Assembly (NCBI GenBank): GCA_047967505.1
Contig: CM106538.1
Reading direction: 5' to 3' (one strand)
Length of the DNA: 64,000 nucleotides
Source: Dipteris shenzhenensis
Lineage: Eukaryota > Polypodiophyta > Polypodiopsida > Gleicheniales
Shown here: in pieces, positions 44,481-55,967 of the stretch
How the letters are laid out: each line of letters begins with the position of its first letter
Position numbering within the stretch: the stretch's first letter is position 1
The notes under the pieces: generated by a model
Seen by the model: only the letters and a program-made list of their open reading frames with translations
Told to the model about the DNA's origin: nothing
The model's database searches: none
Position numbers and translations under genes: made by a program

Positions 44481-45473
44481 TCCCCTATCTTACAATGTTA
44501 AAATTTGATGCTCTTGGGGTAGTGCTCTTGGATTGCATTCCAATAAGACACGTTTAGTTGTCAAATCTTGCATTCTTAGATTCTAATACATATTTTACGC
44601 CTACACTTGAGCACATATTTTATATATTTCTTTGATTAAAAAAAAACCACCTCGTGAAGCAAAGAAAGATGTGATATATTTCTTTGATTACAAAAAGAAC
44701 CTCATGAAGCAAAAGATACATGTTTACTCACACATCAACCTCATGGCTAATGTCACCTAAAGATAGATTCTCATGTATGAGTGACATCTTTTATTCCATG
44801 CATACTCTTTCATGCCATGACGCAAATTTCTTTAGGTAATGCCTTGAAAGGTTGGTTGTCAAGTTTGCTTTCTTTCATTACAATCCTCATTTGTCCTTAA
44901 ACCTCCAAGTTCTCCTACTTTGTAAAAACAACTCAATCAGATTCCATACGCTCCATTACGAAAACCAACATGGAACATACCATCCTAGGTTCTCGCTTGG
45001 TATAGGGGTCTTTCATAGATACTACACTCTCTTCTAATTTAGCGAGACCAAATGAAATCAATCCTCTACCGTCACTCATTGTCACTTAAATATACTCATT
45101 GCCAAAAACTTATTGTTATTTAAATGTGCTCGTGCCAACAAGTTTGCCTCTTCATGTAAGCGACATACACCGTATAATTGTTATAGTAAGGATTGCATGA
45201 AAATTACACATCAAGTTTTACTCTCTACAATAAGAGCTCCCAATGACATAGTGTTCATAATCATTTGCTTTGCAATGCATAGCCTTGCATTCATAAGTAC
45301 AATAAAGTTCTAAACTTGTGAATGGGGCTTGTCTTTCATCTTGGTCTTAACATTTTCTAAATGTAACTAAATTATTCAAAATGTTTTACTCAAAGAACAA
45401 TTTTAAAATTTTTGGAAGCTATTCAATTATCTACATTCATGTAAAAGAAACTCCTCTTAATGGAAGAAATATT
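44477..45473. other. AT-rich spacer
   Basis: No supported gene. Small forward frames (44852-45037, 45113-45313) lack motifs. Confidence 0.45.
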
Positions 45474-45787
45474 TGTTGGAGAGTGGGAGAGAAGATGAAC
45501 ATCATGGAGAAGAGTGTGGAAACCAAATGGTAAAATGTTCCATTGAGTTGAGAGGAAGTCCTCTCTTTTATAGAATGGGAGAGAGGATGGCCTAAATCAA
45601 TGGCACCTCTCCTACATCAAAGTAGACCAGAACTCTGAACGCACTTGACTGAACCTAAGTCACCCTCCTTCTCGCAAGGAGTCTATGGCACTAAGTGTGC
45701 CTCGTTTACATACACACACGCAACCATATGATTGCTAGTGGATGCACACATACACCTAGTAAGCCCTTGATCACACATATCTCAACA
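45474..45787 (-). repeat. 3' LTR of element D (314 bp)
   Basis: Forward strand TGTTGGAGAG...TATCTCAACA. A reverse-strand TATA box (TCTATAAAAGAGAGG) lies at about 45563-45578. The tract TTGAGGGGAGGTA on the reverse strand abuts the right end, as expected for a polypurine primer next to a 3' LTR. Confidence 0.7.
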
Positions 45788-46093
45788 TACCTCCCCTCAA
45801 GGGTTTGCCTCATGCTATGTCAAGGATACATCTAGTCACATAGTTTCTCATGCCATCTCTTGGTGGTCAAGGATAAATCTATGGCTAAGATCTCATGCTA
45901 GCAAAGGTGCCCAAGGGTCAAGGTTTACAAAAATGGGATAGATCAAACACATATCACATGGCCTACATCTTATGGTGACCAGAGGTGATTTACAAAACAC
46001 AAAACACATGACATTCTTTTGGAGTACTATTCCAGGGAGAGAATCTAAAAAATTGACCAAGTGATGATAAATAAAGTTCAAAAGACAAAGTGC

Positions 46094-46880
46094 TCAAAAA
46101 GCATAGTCTTTATCTTCTACCGCAAAGTTTGATTCTTCATTTGTTGATGGAGTTCTCTCTTCAGCTTGATTTTCCATGTTTTTCATTATAAAACTTCTTT
46201 GAATGATTGTTCTTGTCACAAAAAGTGCAAGGATGGATTTTGTAGCAATCTTTTCAAGATGATTGGTCTTTTCACAATGCTTGCATGCCTTGTACTTGCT
46301 CTTTGATGAAAACTTTACTGTAAGTGCTTGTGTGTGCACTTCACCCATTCTTGAAATGTTCTTTCTCTCTTCCTCTTATAGAGCATTGATGATGCCCTCT
46401 AGTGTGGGTTGAAGAAGATTCTTCAAGGTAGTCAGAACATAATCATAGTCTTGAGGCATACTCTTCAAGAGCACAACCATAACATCATCTTCAGTAATTG
46501 GAGAGTTGATTGAGACCAATTGTGTCATAAGGCTCCTCAAAGTACTAACATGAGCGGCAACATTGCCTCCATCCATCTTAGGTTCAAAGAACTTAATTTT
46601 CAAATTCAACTTAGAAGTATGAGAGCTAGTACCAAATAACACATCGAACTTCTGCTAGGCCTCAAGAGGGGATTCCAAATCTGAAATATGATGCACATAA
46701 TTATCTCACAAACCTAATGCAATAATTGCATAAGCTTTCTCTAGCCTTTTAGCATCTGTAGGTGTAGTTGAAGAAGAGTCACTTGCTTTCCCCTTACCTT
46801 TGGTTGTGGTGGATTCACCTTCTTGAGATGATTGATTCCTTGACTTGAGAAAGTCCCACAAATTCTCTTTCATAAGCACA
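46094..46880 (-). pseudogene. copia gag of element D
   Basis: The frame can be followed from LMKENLWDFLKSRNQSS through a UBN2-like region (46376-46642; RSLMTQLVSINSPITEDDVM and LLKSMPQDYDYVLTTL) to a knuckle at 46094-46348, CKHCEKTNHLEKI, whose last cysteine is missing. Four or more stops interrupt it. It supports a capsid-coding origin but no present function. Confidence 0.75.
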
Positions 46881-46890
46881 AAGTCGCTTG

Positions 46891-48065
46891 TGCACTCTTG
46901 TTGAAGAAAGCTTATTTTTTCAAATAAAGGTTTTCATTTTAGAAATAAAAAAGGGGCTTGAGAAAGGCCAAAATCATCTTGTGGTGCTGACTTGGGAAGG
47001 TGTGTTAAAATCCTACTAAAAGGTCAAGGCATAGTATTAGTGTTGCAAGTAAAAGGAAAGTGTGTGTGTGTGGGGGGGGGGGGGTGCAAGCAAATGGTTG
47101 TGTTTGTGTGCGTGTGTGCACATGTGTGACATAGTTACATGCCCAAGCATATGCACATAGGCATTGTAAGCTCATGGGCATGCTTGTATGCACAAAACTT
47201 GAATGAAAACTTCACACATCTAGGTGTAGAAGTAGTGGGCCTAGTTCATGATTTGTGGCTGAGCAATCCTTACTGATTGTTGTGGCACTATAGCCGCATG
47301 ATGGTCTGTATGCTTGATTTGAGCTAGTAATTGGACCACCCTAGCCGATCTGATCATATCCTCCTGAATGATATCGGTGAAATTTACATGGCCTTTGTTT
47401 CATTTGCGGTCATATCGACATATCGGTCCCACAATCTTCTCTAAGCCTTGCACCTATGCATACCTTCCTGAAATTATTGGCAGGCCCAACCTTGCGCGGA
47501 CCACATCAATGCTGAAGTGATGATTTTTGGCCCTCCCCTATGCGTTATGAAGGATGCACATTCGGGTCCCCATGTTGACAATTTTGAACAACTCACCCAT
47601 CAAATCAATGTCAATGTGACAAGGGAGGCGTTCAGCGATTGGCTATAGCTCGTTGTTCTTATGAGCAGGTGCCCTTGAATGGTGTCATCTCTCAAGATGT
47701 CGTAGGTCGCTACAGTGTGAAGACTCTCACCTTTCCCCTCTCCCTTTCACATGTGCTCTTCCCATCCCACGTTTCATGTTCAAGTGAGTGCATCACACAT
47801 GTTGCATGCAACTCATGGAACATCACACAAGGGCATGAGCATGTTACTAAACAAGAAGGTACTCAATGGGAAAGCAAGAACGTCTCAAAATGCTTTACTT
47901 CCAAAGGTAAAATATGAGAACGCACAATGTGTCTCACTATAGAAATGCCAACGTCGACTATGATTGAGCACCACTTCCCATATACTCACCCCATCTCAAT
48001 AGAGCTTGAGCTCCTACTCAAGCGTAAGGGGCGTAGACACAAAAGTTTAGCCTCAAACACGGTTC
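46891..48065. repeat. dispersed repeat R, copy 2
   Basis: It aligns with 5238-6406 in the same orientation. Its (TG)n-G tract at about 47060-47085 is longer than in copy 1. It begins at the broken 5' side of element D. A small forward frame (47639-47917) is not conserved in copy 1. Confidence 0.75.
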
Positions 48066-48831
48066 ACGTGTCTTGCACCATGGTACCAATCCAACGTAGC
48101 ATGCCGCTCCAAGTCTCGGATCTCATTTCAACTTGGACCTATTCCTCCTGAAAGCCCAACTTGTTCATCATAACCCGGCCTCGTCCCTTGGCACCACATC
48201 GTCCGCTAGCTCGAGGCATCATCCCATCATCTTTCACCTTCTAGTCTTTAACGTAACTATAGGTCACCGTACAACCCGACCTGTGCACCAAAGCCCTATT
48301 CATCACGACGTTGTTCTGCGCCGATGTCTCTTTCTTTTGCACCTAGTTCGCTGCCTGTTCCCTTGTGACCCACCTGGCCACCTTCTCATGGCACTGAACT
48401 TGCCCGATCTCTGTGCACCTATAAACAAGTTTGCGTCCTCTTGGGCCCAAACTGTTCCACTTCGCAGCGCGCCTCGTTGCATGCGCAACCTTCCCACAGT
48501 CATGCCACGTCGTTGCGCATTGTACCTTTGTTCTTCAACTGATATATCATACTTAAGAGCTTGAACATCAACATTTGGGCTCATCTCGCCCAACGCATCG
48601 TCCGATCCTAGGCCTTGCTCGCCCACCTGCTTGCCCGGTTGCACTAGCCCACTTGGGCTCACCTTGCCCTTTTCATTCACTTGCTTTTGTTCCCTGTGGC
48701 CTTGCTCGCCGCTCTACACATGTTCCTTGTGTCTCGTCTTGCCACTTTGCTATGCATCCAAACAGCCCCGCGCGCCGTTTCCCACAAGCTCCTTGCGGCT
48801 CATCTCGCTGCCCTAACTCGGTTCCACACGG
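48066..48831. other. no gene recognised
   Basis: GC-richer DNA with overlapping frames on both strands (48133-48564 forward, 48303-48680 reverse). Words such as CTTGCTCGCC and CTTGCCACTT recur, pointing to decayed repeats related to the duplication that follows. Confidence 0.4.
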
Positions 48832-49165
48832 CCTTGCTCGCTGCCTCTGATACCATCCACCATGCAACCCGTCTTGCTGCCCTCGTGCCCTCTAGCACAC
48901 CTTGGTCCATTCTTGCCTTTCACGACATCCATACCCTGGGACTTGATTTGATATGGACTTGGTACAACCGCACTGCTCAATCCACCTTCAATCATGCAAC
49001 CTTGCTCGCTGCCTCTAATACCATCAACCTTGCAGCCTGTCTTGCTGCCCTAGTGCCCTCCGACACACCTCAGCCCACTCTCTTGCCTGTCATGGCATCC
49101 ATAGCCTGGAACTTGATTTGATATGGCGTTGTACAACTTCACTGCCCAATCCACCTTGTTCCACA
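48832..49165. repeat. tandem duplication, 168-bp unit with primer-site-like word
   Basis: Units start at 48832 and 49000, each beginning CCTTGCTCGCTGCCTCT. The first contains CTCTGATACCA (48845-48855), 11 of 12 bases of the copia primer-binding site on the reverse strand; the second has CTCTAATACCA. The unit may be a duplicated LTR-leader junction. Confidence 0.65.
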
Positions 49166-49409
49166 CCGCTTTCCACACTATCATCCGAGGCACACCTGCC
49201 CGTCTTGGCCACATGCCACAACTCCCCTTGAGCCCGCTTCCTTGGTCACTTCTTTTGAGCGCTCAGCACTCCACGTTACCCGCTTCTTCACAACCTGCTT
49301 GTCGATCATCTAAGCGAGGCTGCTTTGTGCTAGACCATGACTTGGCACCTTTGCATTCTTGTCCACCACACTTGCAGCTTCCCGTTTCAGTGCAACCATT
49401 CCCTTGTAC

Positions 49410-49461
49410 CTTGAAGCCCCACCAAAGAGGATGGCCTTGAAGCCCCACCAAAGAGGATGGC
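49410..49461. repeat. perfect 26-bp tandem duplication
   Basis: CTTGAAGCCCCACCAAAGAG with its last six bases (GATGGC) occurs twice back to back, at 49410 and 49436. Confidence 0.9.
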
Positions 49462-49945
49462 CAATCCTTGGGCTAATAGGAGCAATCAAGAAGTTCTTCT
49501 CCACATGAGTCGGATCCAAATGAGTCAGATCCATTGAGCTCTTCCTCATTTGAGGCTTCCCTTTTCGTTCACTGTCTGGATCATCTGCCGCTTCCAACTC
49601 TTCCTTCAGGTACACACCATAGACCAACTTAAATACAACAAAGAACTCACGGTGCCACCTCGTCGTTCCATCTTCTGTTTTGAACATATGAACCAACTTC
49701 TGAAGGTGGCCCATGTCCTTGTTGATCAGCACGTTCACCCAGTCTAGAGCCGTTTTCAGCATCTGCACCACCCTCCGCGTGACGGATTCATCACTTGTAT
49801 CATCTAGGAGACCTAGACCCATTCGCTTTGCCTTGGCCATGCCAAACCAGTAACTTGATCCTGGACCACCATCTCTCAAGTTTGCTGGCAACCACACAGG
49901 GTGGTAGCTCCATTCATCCACGAACTGCTCTAAACAATCATGGAA
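49440..49945 (-). pseudogene. unrecognised protein fragment beside the G-rich satellite
   Basis: About 165 codons read without a stop and have ordinary protein composition. They start near FHDCLEQFVDEWSYHPVWLP, pass RRVVQMLKTALDWVNVLINK and WHREFFVVFKLVYGVYLKEE, and end in a charged stretch (ADDPDSERKGKPQMRK). The frame continues rightward into the satellite, where the translation is meaningless. The N-terminus is therefore lost or replaced by satellite DNA. I do not recognise the family; a captured host gene exon is the simplest guess. Confidence 0.4.
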
Positions 49946-51325
49946 AGGGGGGTAGACACATGCGCGCAAGAGGGAGGGGGGTGGGGGGCAAGGGGGGGAG
50001 GGCATGCGCGCAAAGGGGGTGAGGGGTTGCGCATGCCCGCACGGGGGAAGGGGGGGGATGTGCGCATGCACGCAAGAGGGAGGGGGTGGGGGGCGGGTGC
50101 GCATGTGCGAAGGTGGGGGGGGCAAGGGGAGAAGGGGAGGGAGGTGTGCACATGTGCAAGAGGGGGGAGGCACATGCACGCAAGGTGGGGGGGGCGAACA
50201 TGTGTGCAATAGGGTGCACATGCACGCAAGAGTTTTGGGGGGGGGAGCATGGGGGGAGGGGGGGCATGCACACAAGGTGGTGTGTGTGGGGGGGGGGGGG
50301 GGGGAGGGCATGTGTGCAAGGGGTGGGGGGTGCCCACGCATGCAAGTCGGGGGGTGCGCATGCATGCAAGAGGGCAGGGGGCCATGGGGACAAACAAGCG
50401 GGGGGGAGGGTACCCATGTACGCAAGAGGGAGGGGGGTGGGGGGGTGGCACACGCGCATGGAGGAGGGGGATGCGAGGTGCACATGCATGCAGGGGGGGG
50501 CATGGGGACAAGGGGGGGTGTGGGTGCGCATGCATGTAAGGTGGGGGAGGGGCATATGTGCAAGGGGGGGTGCGCACAAGTGCAAGAGTGGGGGCGCATC
50601 CTTGCAAGGTGGGGGGCATGGGGAGAATGGGGGAGGGGTGCGCATGCACGCAAGGTGGGGGGCATGTGTGCAAGGGGGAGGGGGGTGCGCATGTGCACAG
50701 GGAGGGGGCTTCGCATGCACGCACGGAGGAGGGGGGTGTGCCTACACACAAGGGTGGGGGTGCACATGTGCGCAAGGGGGGGGGCATGCATGCAGGGGGG
50801 CGTACTCGCTCAAAGTGGGGGGAGCATGTGTACAAGGGGGGGTGGGTGTGCATGTGTGCAAGAGGGGGGGTTGTGCATGCGTGCATGGAGGAGGGGGTGC
50901 GCACACATGTAAGAGGGGAGTGCGCATGCGCACAAGACTTGGGGGGCGGGGGAGGGACGGGGAGAAGAGGGGGGGTGCGCACAAGGAGGGTGGAATGGGG
51001 ATAGGGGGGGGAGATGAGTGCAAGGGGGCGAGGTGCGCGTGCGCACAAGGTGGGTGGGTGGGGGTACACATGCGTGCAAGAGGTGGGGAGGGATGCATGT
51101 ACACACACATGCAATAGGGGGGTTTGGGGGGGGCATGTGTGCCACGGGGTTTCGCATGCGTGCAAGGAGGGGGGGCATGGGGGAGGCAGACTGGGACAAG
51201 GGGAGGGGGGTGCATATGCATGCAAGGGGGGACGGGTGGGGGAGGTTGCATATGTGCTCAAGGGGGAGGGGGGGGTGGGGACAAAGGGGGGGGTGCATAC
51301 GTGCAAGGAAGGGGGGGCACGCAAG
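49943..51325 (+). repeat. G-rich satellite with GCGCATGCANGCAAG core
   Basis: About 1.4 kb of alternating G runs (4 to 16 G) and a purine-pyrimidine core close to TGCGCATGCACGCAAG. The spacing is irregular, roughly 25-45 bp. G runs lie only on the forward strand. Long frames on both strands, including 464- and 493-codon ones, are artefacts of missing stop codons. Confidence 0.92.
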
Positions 51326-52312
51326 CTCAGGCATGGAAGAGCAAGGAATGGTGTCCGAGGTCAAGGGAAAATGGATGTTCGAGATAAGTAGGTTACAAAA
51401 AACCGATGCTCTCACATGAAGAGGATGTCGTGCCATTGCAGCGGTTCAAGAATCGTCTCGATCCAAGTTCATATGCAAAAGTTATGACCTCTCAAAGTCG
51501 AGGGTTTGGGCGATGCACGGGAGGTCAGGTGTGCCGGAGGGGTGTCTGGGCTGACGCAAGAGTTCAAGGCATGCCGAGGAAGTGCGATCAAGAGGGGATG
51601 GCGATGCGTCGGAGGTCGGGATGGGGGCAAATCGGGAGAAGGCGAGGTGGAGGGTGATGTGGGGTGTGTTTGGCAGCAATGTGATTGGGGACGACATAGA
51701 TACACGAGGGCAAGGTTGGGGGCGATGCGAGGAGAGGGGCGCATCAAGCAATGGTGCATGTAGCACCGGAGGCAGGGTGGGCGATGGTGTAGTTGAGCAT
51801 GGCACAAGGGGTGGGGCAACCGCGCTGCAGGGACATCGAAGATAGGCACGATTGAGGGTGATGCGAGTGGCACGGGTGATAGAGCAGGAACGTTGGCGAC
51901 GATGCAGGTGACATGGTGGGGCATGGGCGAAGTCGGGGCGACATGAGTAGCACGGGCTGCATCCAACAATAAGAGAGGGGTGAGGCATGTCAGGCTATAG
52001 TAGCGAGACCAGGGAGGATGCAGGGTAGGGGCGTGATGGGCGTACGAGGGCTTGGGCAATCGGGTGACGCAAGTGGTATAGCGCTATGCACAGAGGCGAG
52101 GCCGAGGCAACAAGGGGAACGGTGCATCGACAAGGGATGGGGTGGGTCACACAAGCACTGAGGGAGGGGTGCTAGGCAGGACTCTATGATGTGCGGAGGG
52201 GGGGTGTGTCGAGCAACGGTGAGGCCGAAGGCGGTGCGAGTGGCACAGCAAGCAGGCATGGGTGATGCAAGCGGCAGGGGCACAATGCGTCGAGTTATCA
52301 AGGGTGAGGGGG
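51326..52312. other. GC-rich degenerate tract, left part
   Basis: GC-rich, with recurring GGGCGATGCG-, GCAAGTGGYA- and GCACTGAGGGAGGG-like words. Frames of up to 196 codons occur on both strands without domains. It resembles 15711-15895 and ends at GGTAG (52313-52317), the target-site duplication of element C. Confidence 0.5.
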
Positions 52313-52317
52313 GGTAG

Positions 52318-53039
52318 TGTAAGAAAATAATACAACGTCTGTGCTCAATAGATAACAGGATCTCGTACGCAAGAGAGAAAAACAGATAGTATGGAGAATC
52401 AAATATTTTATATTACTGTAGAACTGATACAATAGATGGCGCTGCCTCCCAACCGTGTGCTCCTGTGAAAGAAGCTTCGATGGCAAGCTGGAAACAGTAG
52501 AGGACAGAGGCTGGATGCTAAGGAATCAAGGTTGCTGTAGCCAATGATAAAACGGGCTTCACGGGCTTGCTCTTATATAGCCACCAGTCGTAGTCAGTTA
52601 GACCCAATTAGGTAACCGACCCAGTCTGCCCAAAATGGTCGACTAGGGGTCGGTCCTGAAATAGGCCACCGACCACACGATAGAATTGGTGCACAAAATA
52701 GAGCAACTAACCGACGACGTTCGGCCCACAGCCATCCGGGATCATCTGGGACTCCAAACGGGCCTTGCAACCCGAGAGTGGGGGCTACCTCGAGAAAAGC
52801 TCTATCTACCCTCAATGCGGTCAGTCATGAGATGCCTTCCCGCACTTGCATGTAGCCTAGTTGACAGTGTGCCAACTTCGTCCAGCCATCAGGCCACACA
52901 TGGGCCCCATCTGGTGTTCAAACTAGGACCTACCGGATAACCGAGCTACTCAAATGCCTTCTCCTCATATGGGGGGCTTACAAGTAGAGTTAGCTGGTTC
53001 CCACATAGTTACACAAGAGTGGAGCATTGATATCTAACA
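52318..53039 (-). repeat. 3' LTR of element C (722 bp)
   Basis: Forward strand TGTAAGAAAA...ATATCTAACA. The first 306 bp match 56871-57174. The part from 52629 on matches 15348-15705. It contains a reverse-strand TATA box and is followed at 53040 by the polypurine tract (reverse strand TTGAGGGGGGG). Confidence 0.9.
52571..52580 (-). promoter_or_regulatory. LTR TATA box of element C
   Basis: The reverse strand reads CTATATAAGA. The same word occurs at 57122-57131 in the right LTR, which is the copy positioned to drive the element. Confidence 0.6.
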
Positions 53040-53052
53040 CCCCCCCTCAATG
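53040..53052 (-). other. polypurine tract of element C
   Basis: The reverse strand reads TTGAGGGGGGG and abuts the 3' LTR. Confidence 0.75.
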
Positions 53053-53069
53053 TCCACCAGCAAGTGAAC

Positions 53070-55967
53070 TTACTTTTTTGGTCCAATGCCAAGTTGATGA
53101 AGATGCCTCTCTAGCAAGTCTCTTCCAAGAGCCTTCATGAAGATGTCCGCAGCATTCTCTGTAGTCAAACAGTACACCAAGTCGACCTCTCCATCCATGA
53201 TGAGCTCGCGTACAAAGTGATATTGAATCTCAATGTCTTTTGTGTGAGCGTGGAACACAGGGTTCTTTGCAATCGCCATGCAACTCTGATTGTCACATGA
53301 TAACTGCGTAGGCTTGTTCTGCACTACATCCATGTCCCCTAAAATCCTTCTCAACCACACTGCCTCGCAAGAAGCAAAGCATGTGATTTGTACTCGGCCT
53401 CGGTAGAAGAAAGAGCAACTGTGGGTTGCTTCCGACTGACCCATGACATAGCTCCAGATCCAAGTGAGAAACAATAGCCTGTCACTGATCTCCTGCTGTC
53501 CACGTCTCCTGCCCAATCCGAGTCACAGAATCCGGTCAAGATGTTGCCCTTGGTATAGGTGATGTCATAATCAAGTGTGCCTTTGATGTATTTCAGCACC
53601 CACATCCCTGCCCTCCAATGGTTCTCCCGGGGCTTATTGGAAAACCTGCTTAGTACACCAGTCGCAAAACTGATGTCCGGCCGTGTGTTGCACAAGTAAA
53701 TCAAGCTGCCCACAAGTCTTCTATACTTCGCTTCATCCACTGGTGGTGAAGAATCCTCGTTTGAGAGCTTCACGTCAACCTCCATAAGGGTACCAACTAT
53801 CTTGCACTCAGCCATGTCAAATGCCTTCAGTGTCTCTCCAGCATACTTCAGCTGTGAAATGAAGATCTGTTTCGGCTCCTAACAAACTTCAATCCCCAAA
53901 CAGAAGTGCATCAGTCCGAGGTCTGTCATTTCAAACTCTCTTCCTAGCAAATGTTTCGTCTGCGAGATCTTCTCTTCATGGTTCCCTGTTATGACAAGGT
54001 CGTCCACATAAAGGACCACGATCATACATCTGCCTCCTTCTCTGAAGATATACAAATTTGCATCTGATGGGCTCCTCCTGAACCCGTTTTGTAGAAAGTA
54101 GGCATCAATTCACTGGTACCACGCTCGTGGGGACTGTTTCAGCCTGTAAAGTGCCTTCTTCAGTTTACAGACTTTACCTTCTGAACCGGGGATCATAAAA
54201 CCTGGTGGTTGTTCCACGTATACCTCCTCCTTGAGATCCCCATTCAGAAAGGTGGATTTTACATCCATCTAAAACACGGGCCAACTTCCCTGGGCAGCTA
54301 AAGCCAAAACACTGCGAATTGTGGTTAGTCGAGCTGTGGGAGCAAAAGTATCCTGATAATCAAAACCATATACCTGTGCGAATCCTTTTGCCACAAGCCG
54401 AGCCTTGTACTTATCCAACGTGCCATCGGACTTGTACTTGGTTTTGTACACCCACTTGGTGCCCATTACCTTATGTTTTGGTGGTCAATCCACAAGGTTC
54501 CATGTGTTGTTCTTCATTATGGAGCCATACTCTGACTGCATAGCCTCCATCCACCTATCATCACCTTGTGCCTCTTCAAGACACTTGGGTTCATTAGCAC
54601 GGATCAGCTCTGTCATCAATGCGTAGTTGACCAAGTGTTCTTGCGCCCTTCTTTGCTCCTCTAATCTCTTGGACCGGCGGTGTTCGGATGGTTCCTCCTC
54701 AATGGCTGGAGGTTCTCTGCCATCCAAAAGCTGCTTTACCCACTTCGGGAATGGCCGTTGCCATTGTGGTTCTACAGGCTCTTCTTCATCTTCTTTATCT
54801 TGAATCCTCCCAAGCACCGTTGGGGGAGTTCGGTCTACTGTTGGTGGTGGTACTTGATGGATATCCTGGTCCTGGTTGTCTGGGAAGGAACCATCCTCCT
54901 CCAATTGATGCGGCTATTCTGAGAAGACCACATCACGACTTACTATTACCTTCTTGGTAATAGGGTTATAGAGACGATAACCCTTCGCCTCTTCACTGTA
55001 GCCCAAGAAAATACACTTTCGGCTCTTCGGTTCCCATTTGGTTCTGGTAGCATCAGGGACATGCACAAAACAGTCACATCCAAAAACTCTGAAATCTGCA
55101 GCTGAAGGTTTCTTACCAAAAAAGGCTTGCAGTGGAGTCATCCCATTCACAGCCTTCGTGTAGCTATGATTTAGAATGTAAACTGCAGTGTTACATGCTT
55201 TAGCCTAGAAAGTCTTTGGCAAATCTTTCCCTTTCATCATACTCCTGCCCATTTCACAGATGACGCGCATCTTGCATTTTGCTACTCCATTTTGCTGTGA
55301 TGTATGTGGCGGGGTTTCTGCCTCTTGATCCCATGACTTTTCCAGTAACTTTCGAATTTAGTTGATGTAAACTCTCCACCTCTATCTGATCTCAATTTCT
55401 CCCTGATTCTTTCTCGACCATTACATGCCATTCCTTGAACCTACTAAAAGCCTCGTCTTTAGTCTTCAAGAAGTATATCCATATCCTTCTACTGTAGTCA
55501 TCGATCAATGTCATGAAGTAGTAGGAACCACCCAAAGCTTCTGTCTCCATCTTTCCGCAGAGGTCCGTGTGAACGAGCTCTAAAGAAGCCTTTGCCCTGC
55601 TTGCCTCTTTAGGAAAGGGATGCCGATGCTGCTTGCCCATCATGCAAGCTTCACATACATCAGGCAAATCTGAAATTTCTGATAGGTCTGCAATCATTCC
55701 ACTTTTATGCATCTCCTTCAAAGAACTAAGGTTTAGATGACCAAACCTCTCATGCCACAGCTTAGTGTTCTTCATATCGGCTCGAGCACTAAAAGTTGAG
55801 AGTTCATAACTATTGTTGCACCGTGTACCTTTACCAATGACCTTCCCTTGAAGATCCAGAATCTGTGCACCATTCTTATCGAATTGAACTTTGAGGTCCC
55901 GATCCATAATCGTAGAAATGGACAACAAGTTCCTCTTGATATCTGGCACATAAAGAACATTGGACAA
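53070..55967 (-). pseudogene. copia C integrase-RT-RNase H, degenerate
   Basis: Pre-integrase and integrase blocks: 55392-55967 (KLWHERFGHLNLSSLKEM ... CEACMMGK, then LVHTDLCGKME and YYFMTLIDDYSRR) and 54914-55150 (GMTPLQAFFGKKPSAADF). RT appears at 54269-54466 (GTKWVYKTKYKSDGTLDKYK) with further pieces toward 53820. RNase H appears at 53070-53815, with SWVSRKQPTVALSSTEAEYK and a tail ending ADIFMKALGRDLL. Stops and frame changes occur at several points (for example near 53890, 54270 and 54910), so Pol is nonfunctional. Confidence 0.82.

Larger units (their letters stand above)
45474..46890 (-). mobile_element. gag-only copia element D (TR-GAG-like or deleted)
   Basis: Reading leftward: gag (46880-46094), a spacer of about 290 bp, a polypurine tract (45788-45800) and a 3' LTR (45474-45787). 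No protease, integrase, RT or RNase H lies between gag and the polypurine tract. On the right the element meets repeat R, and no 5' LTR is seen. The layout matches nonautonomous gag-carrying LTR elements, but a simple internal deletion cannot be excluded. Confidence 0.6.

Noticed and set aside
49930-51436. Very long proline-, histidine- and cysteine-rich frames (464, 260 and 208 codons) on the reverse strand, and glycine-rich ones on the forward strand.
   Set aside because: They translate the G-rich satellite. All six frames are open because the repeat lacks stop triplets, and no domain or single preferred frame is visible.
51469-52301. Frames of up to 196 codons in the GC-rich tract.
   Set aside because: Overlapping frames on both strands, low-complexity composition and no motif. 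Best explained by GC content.
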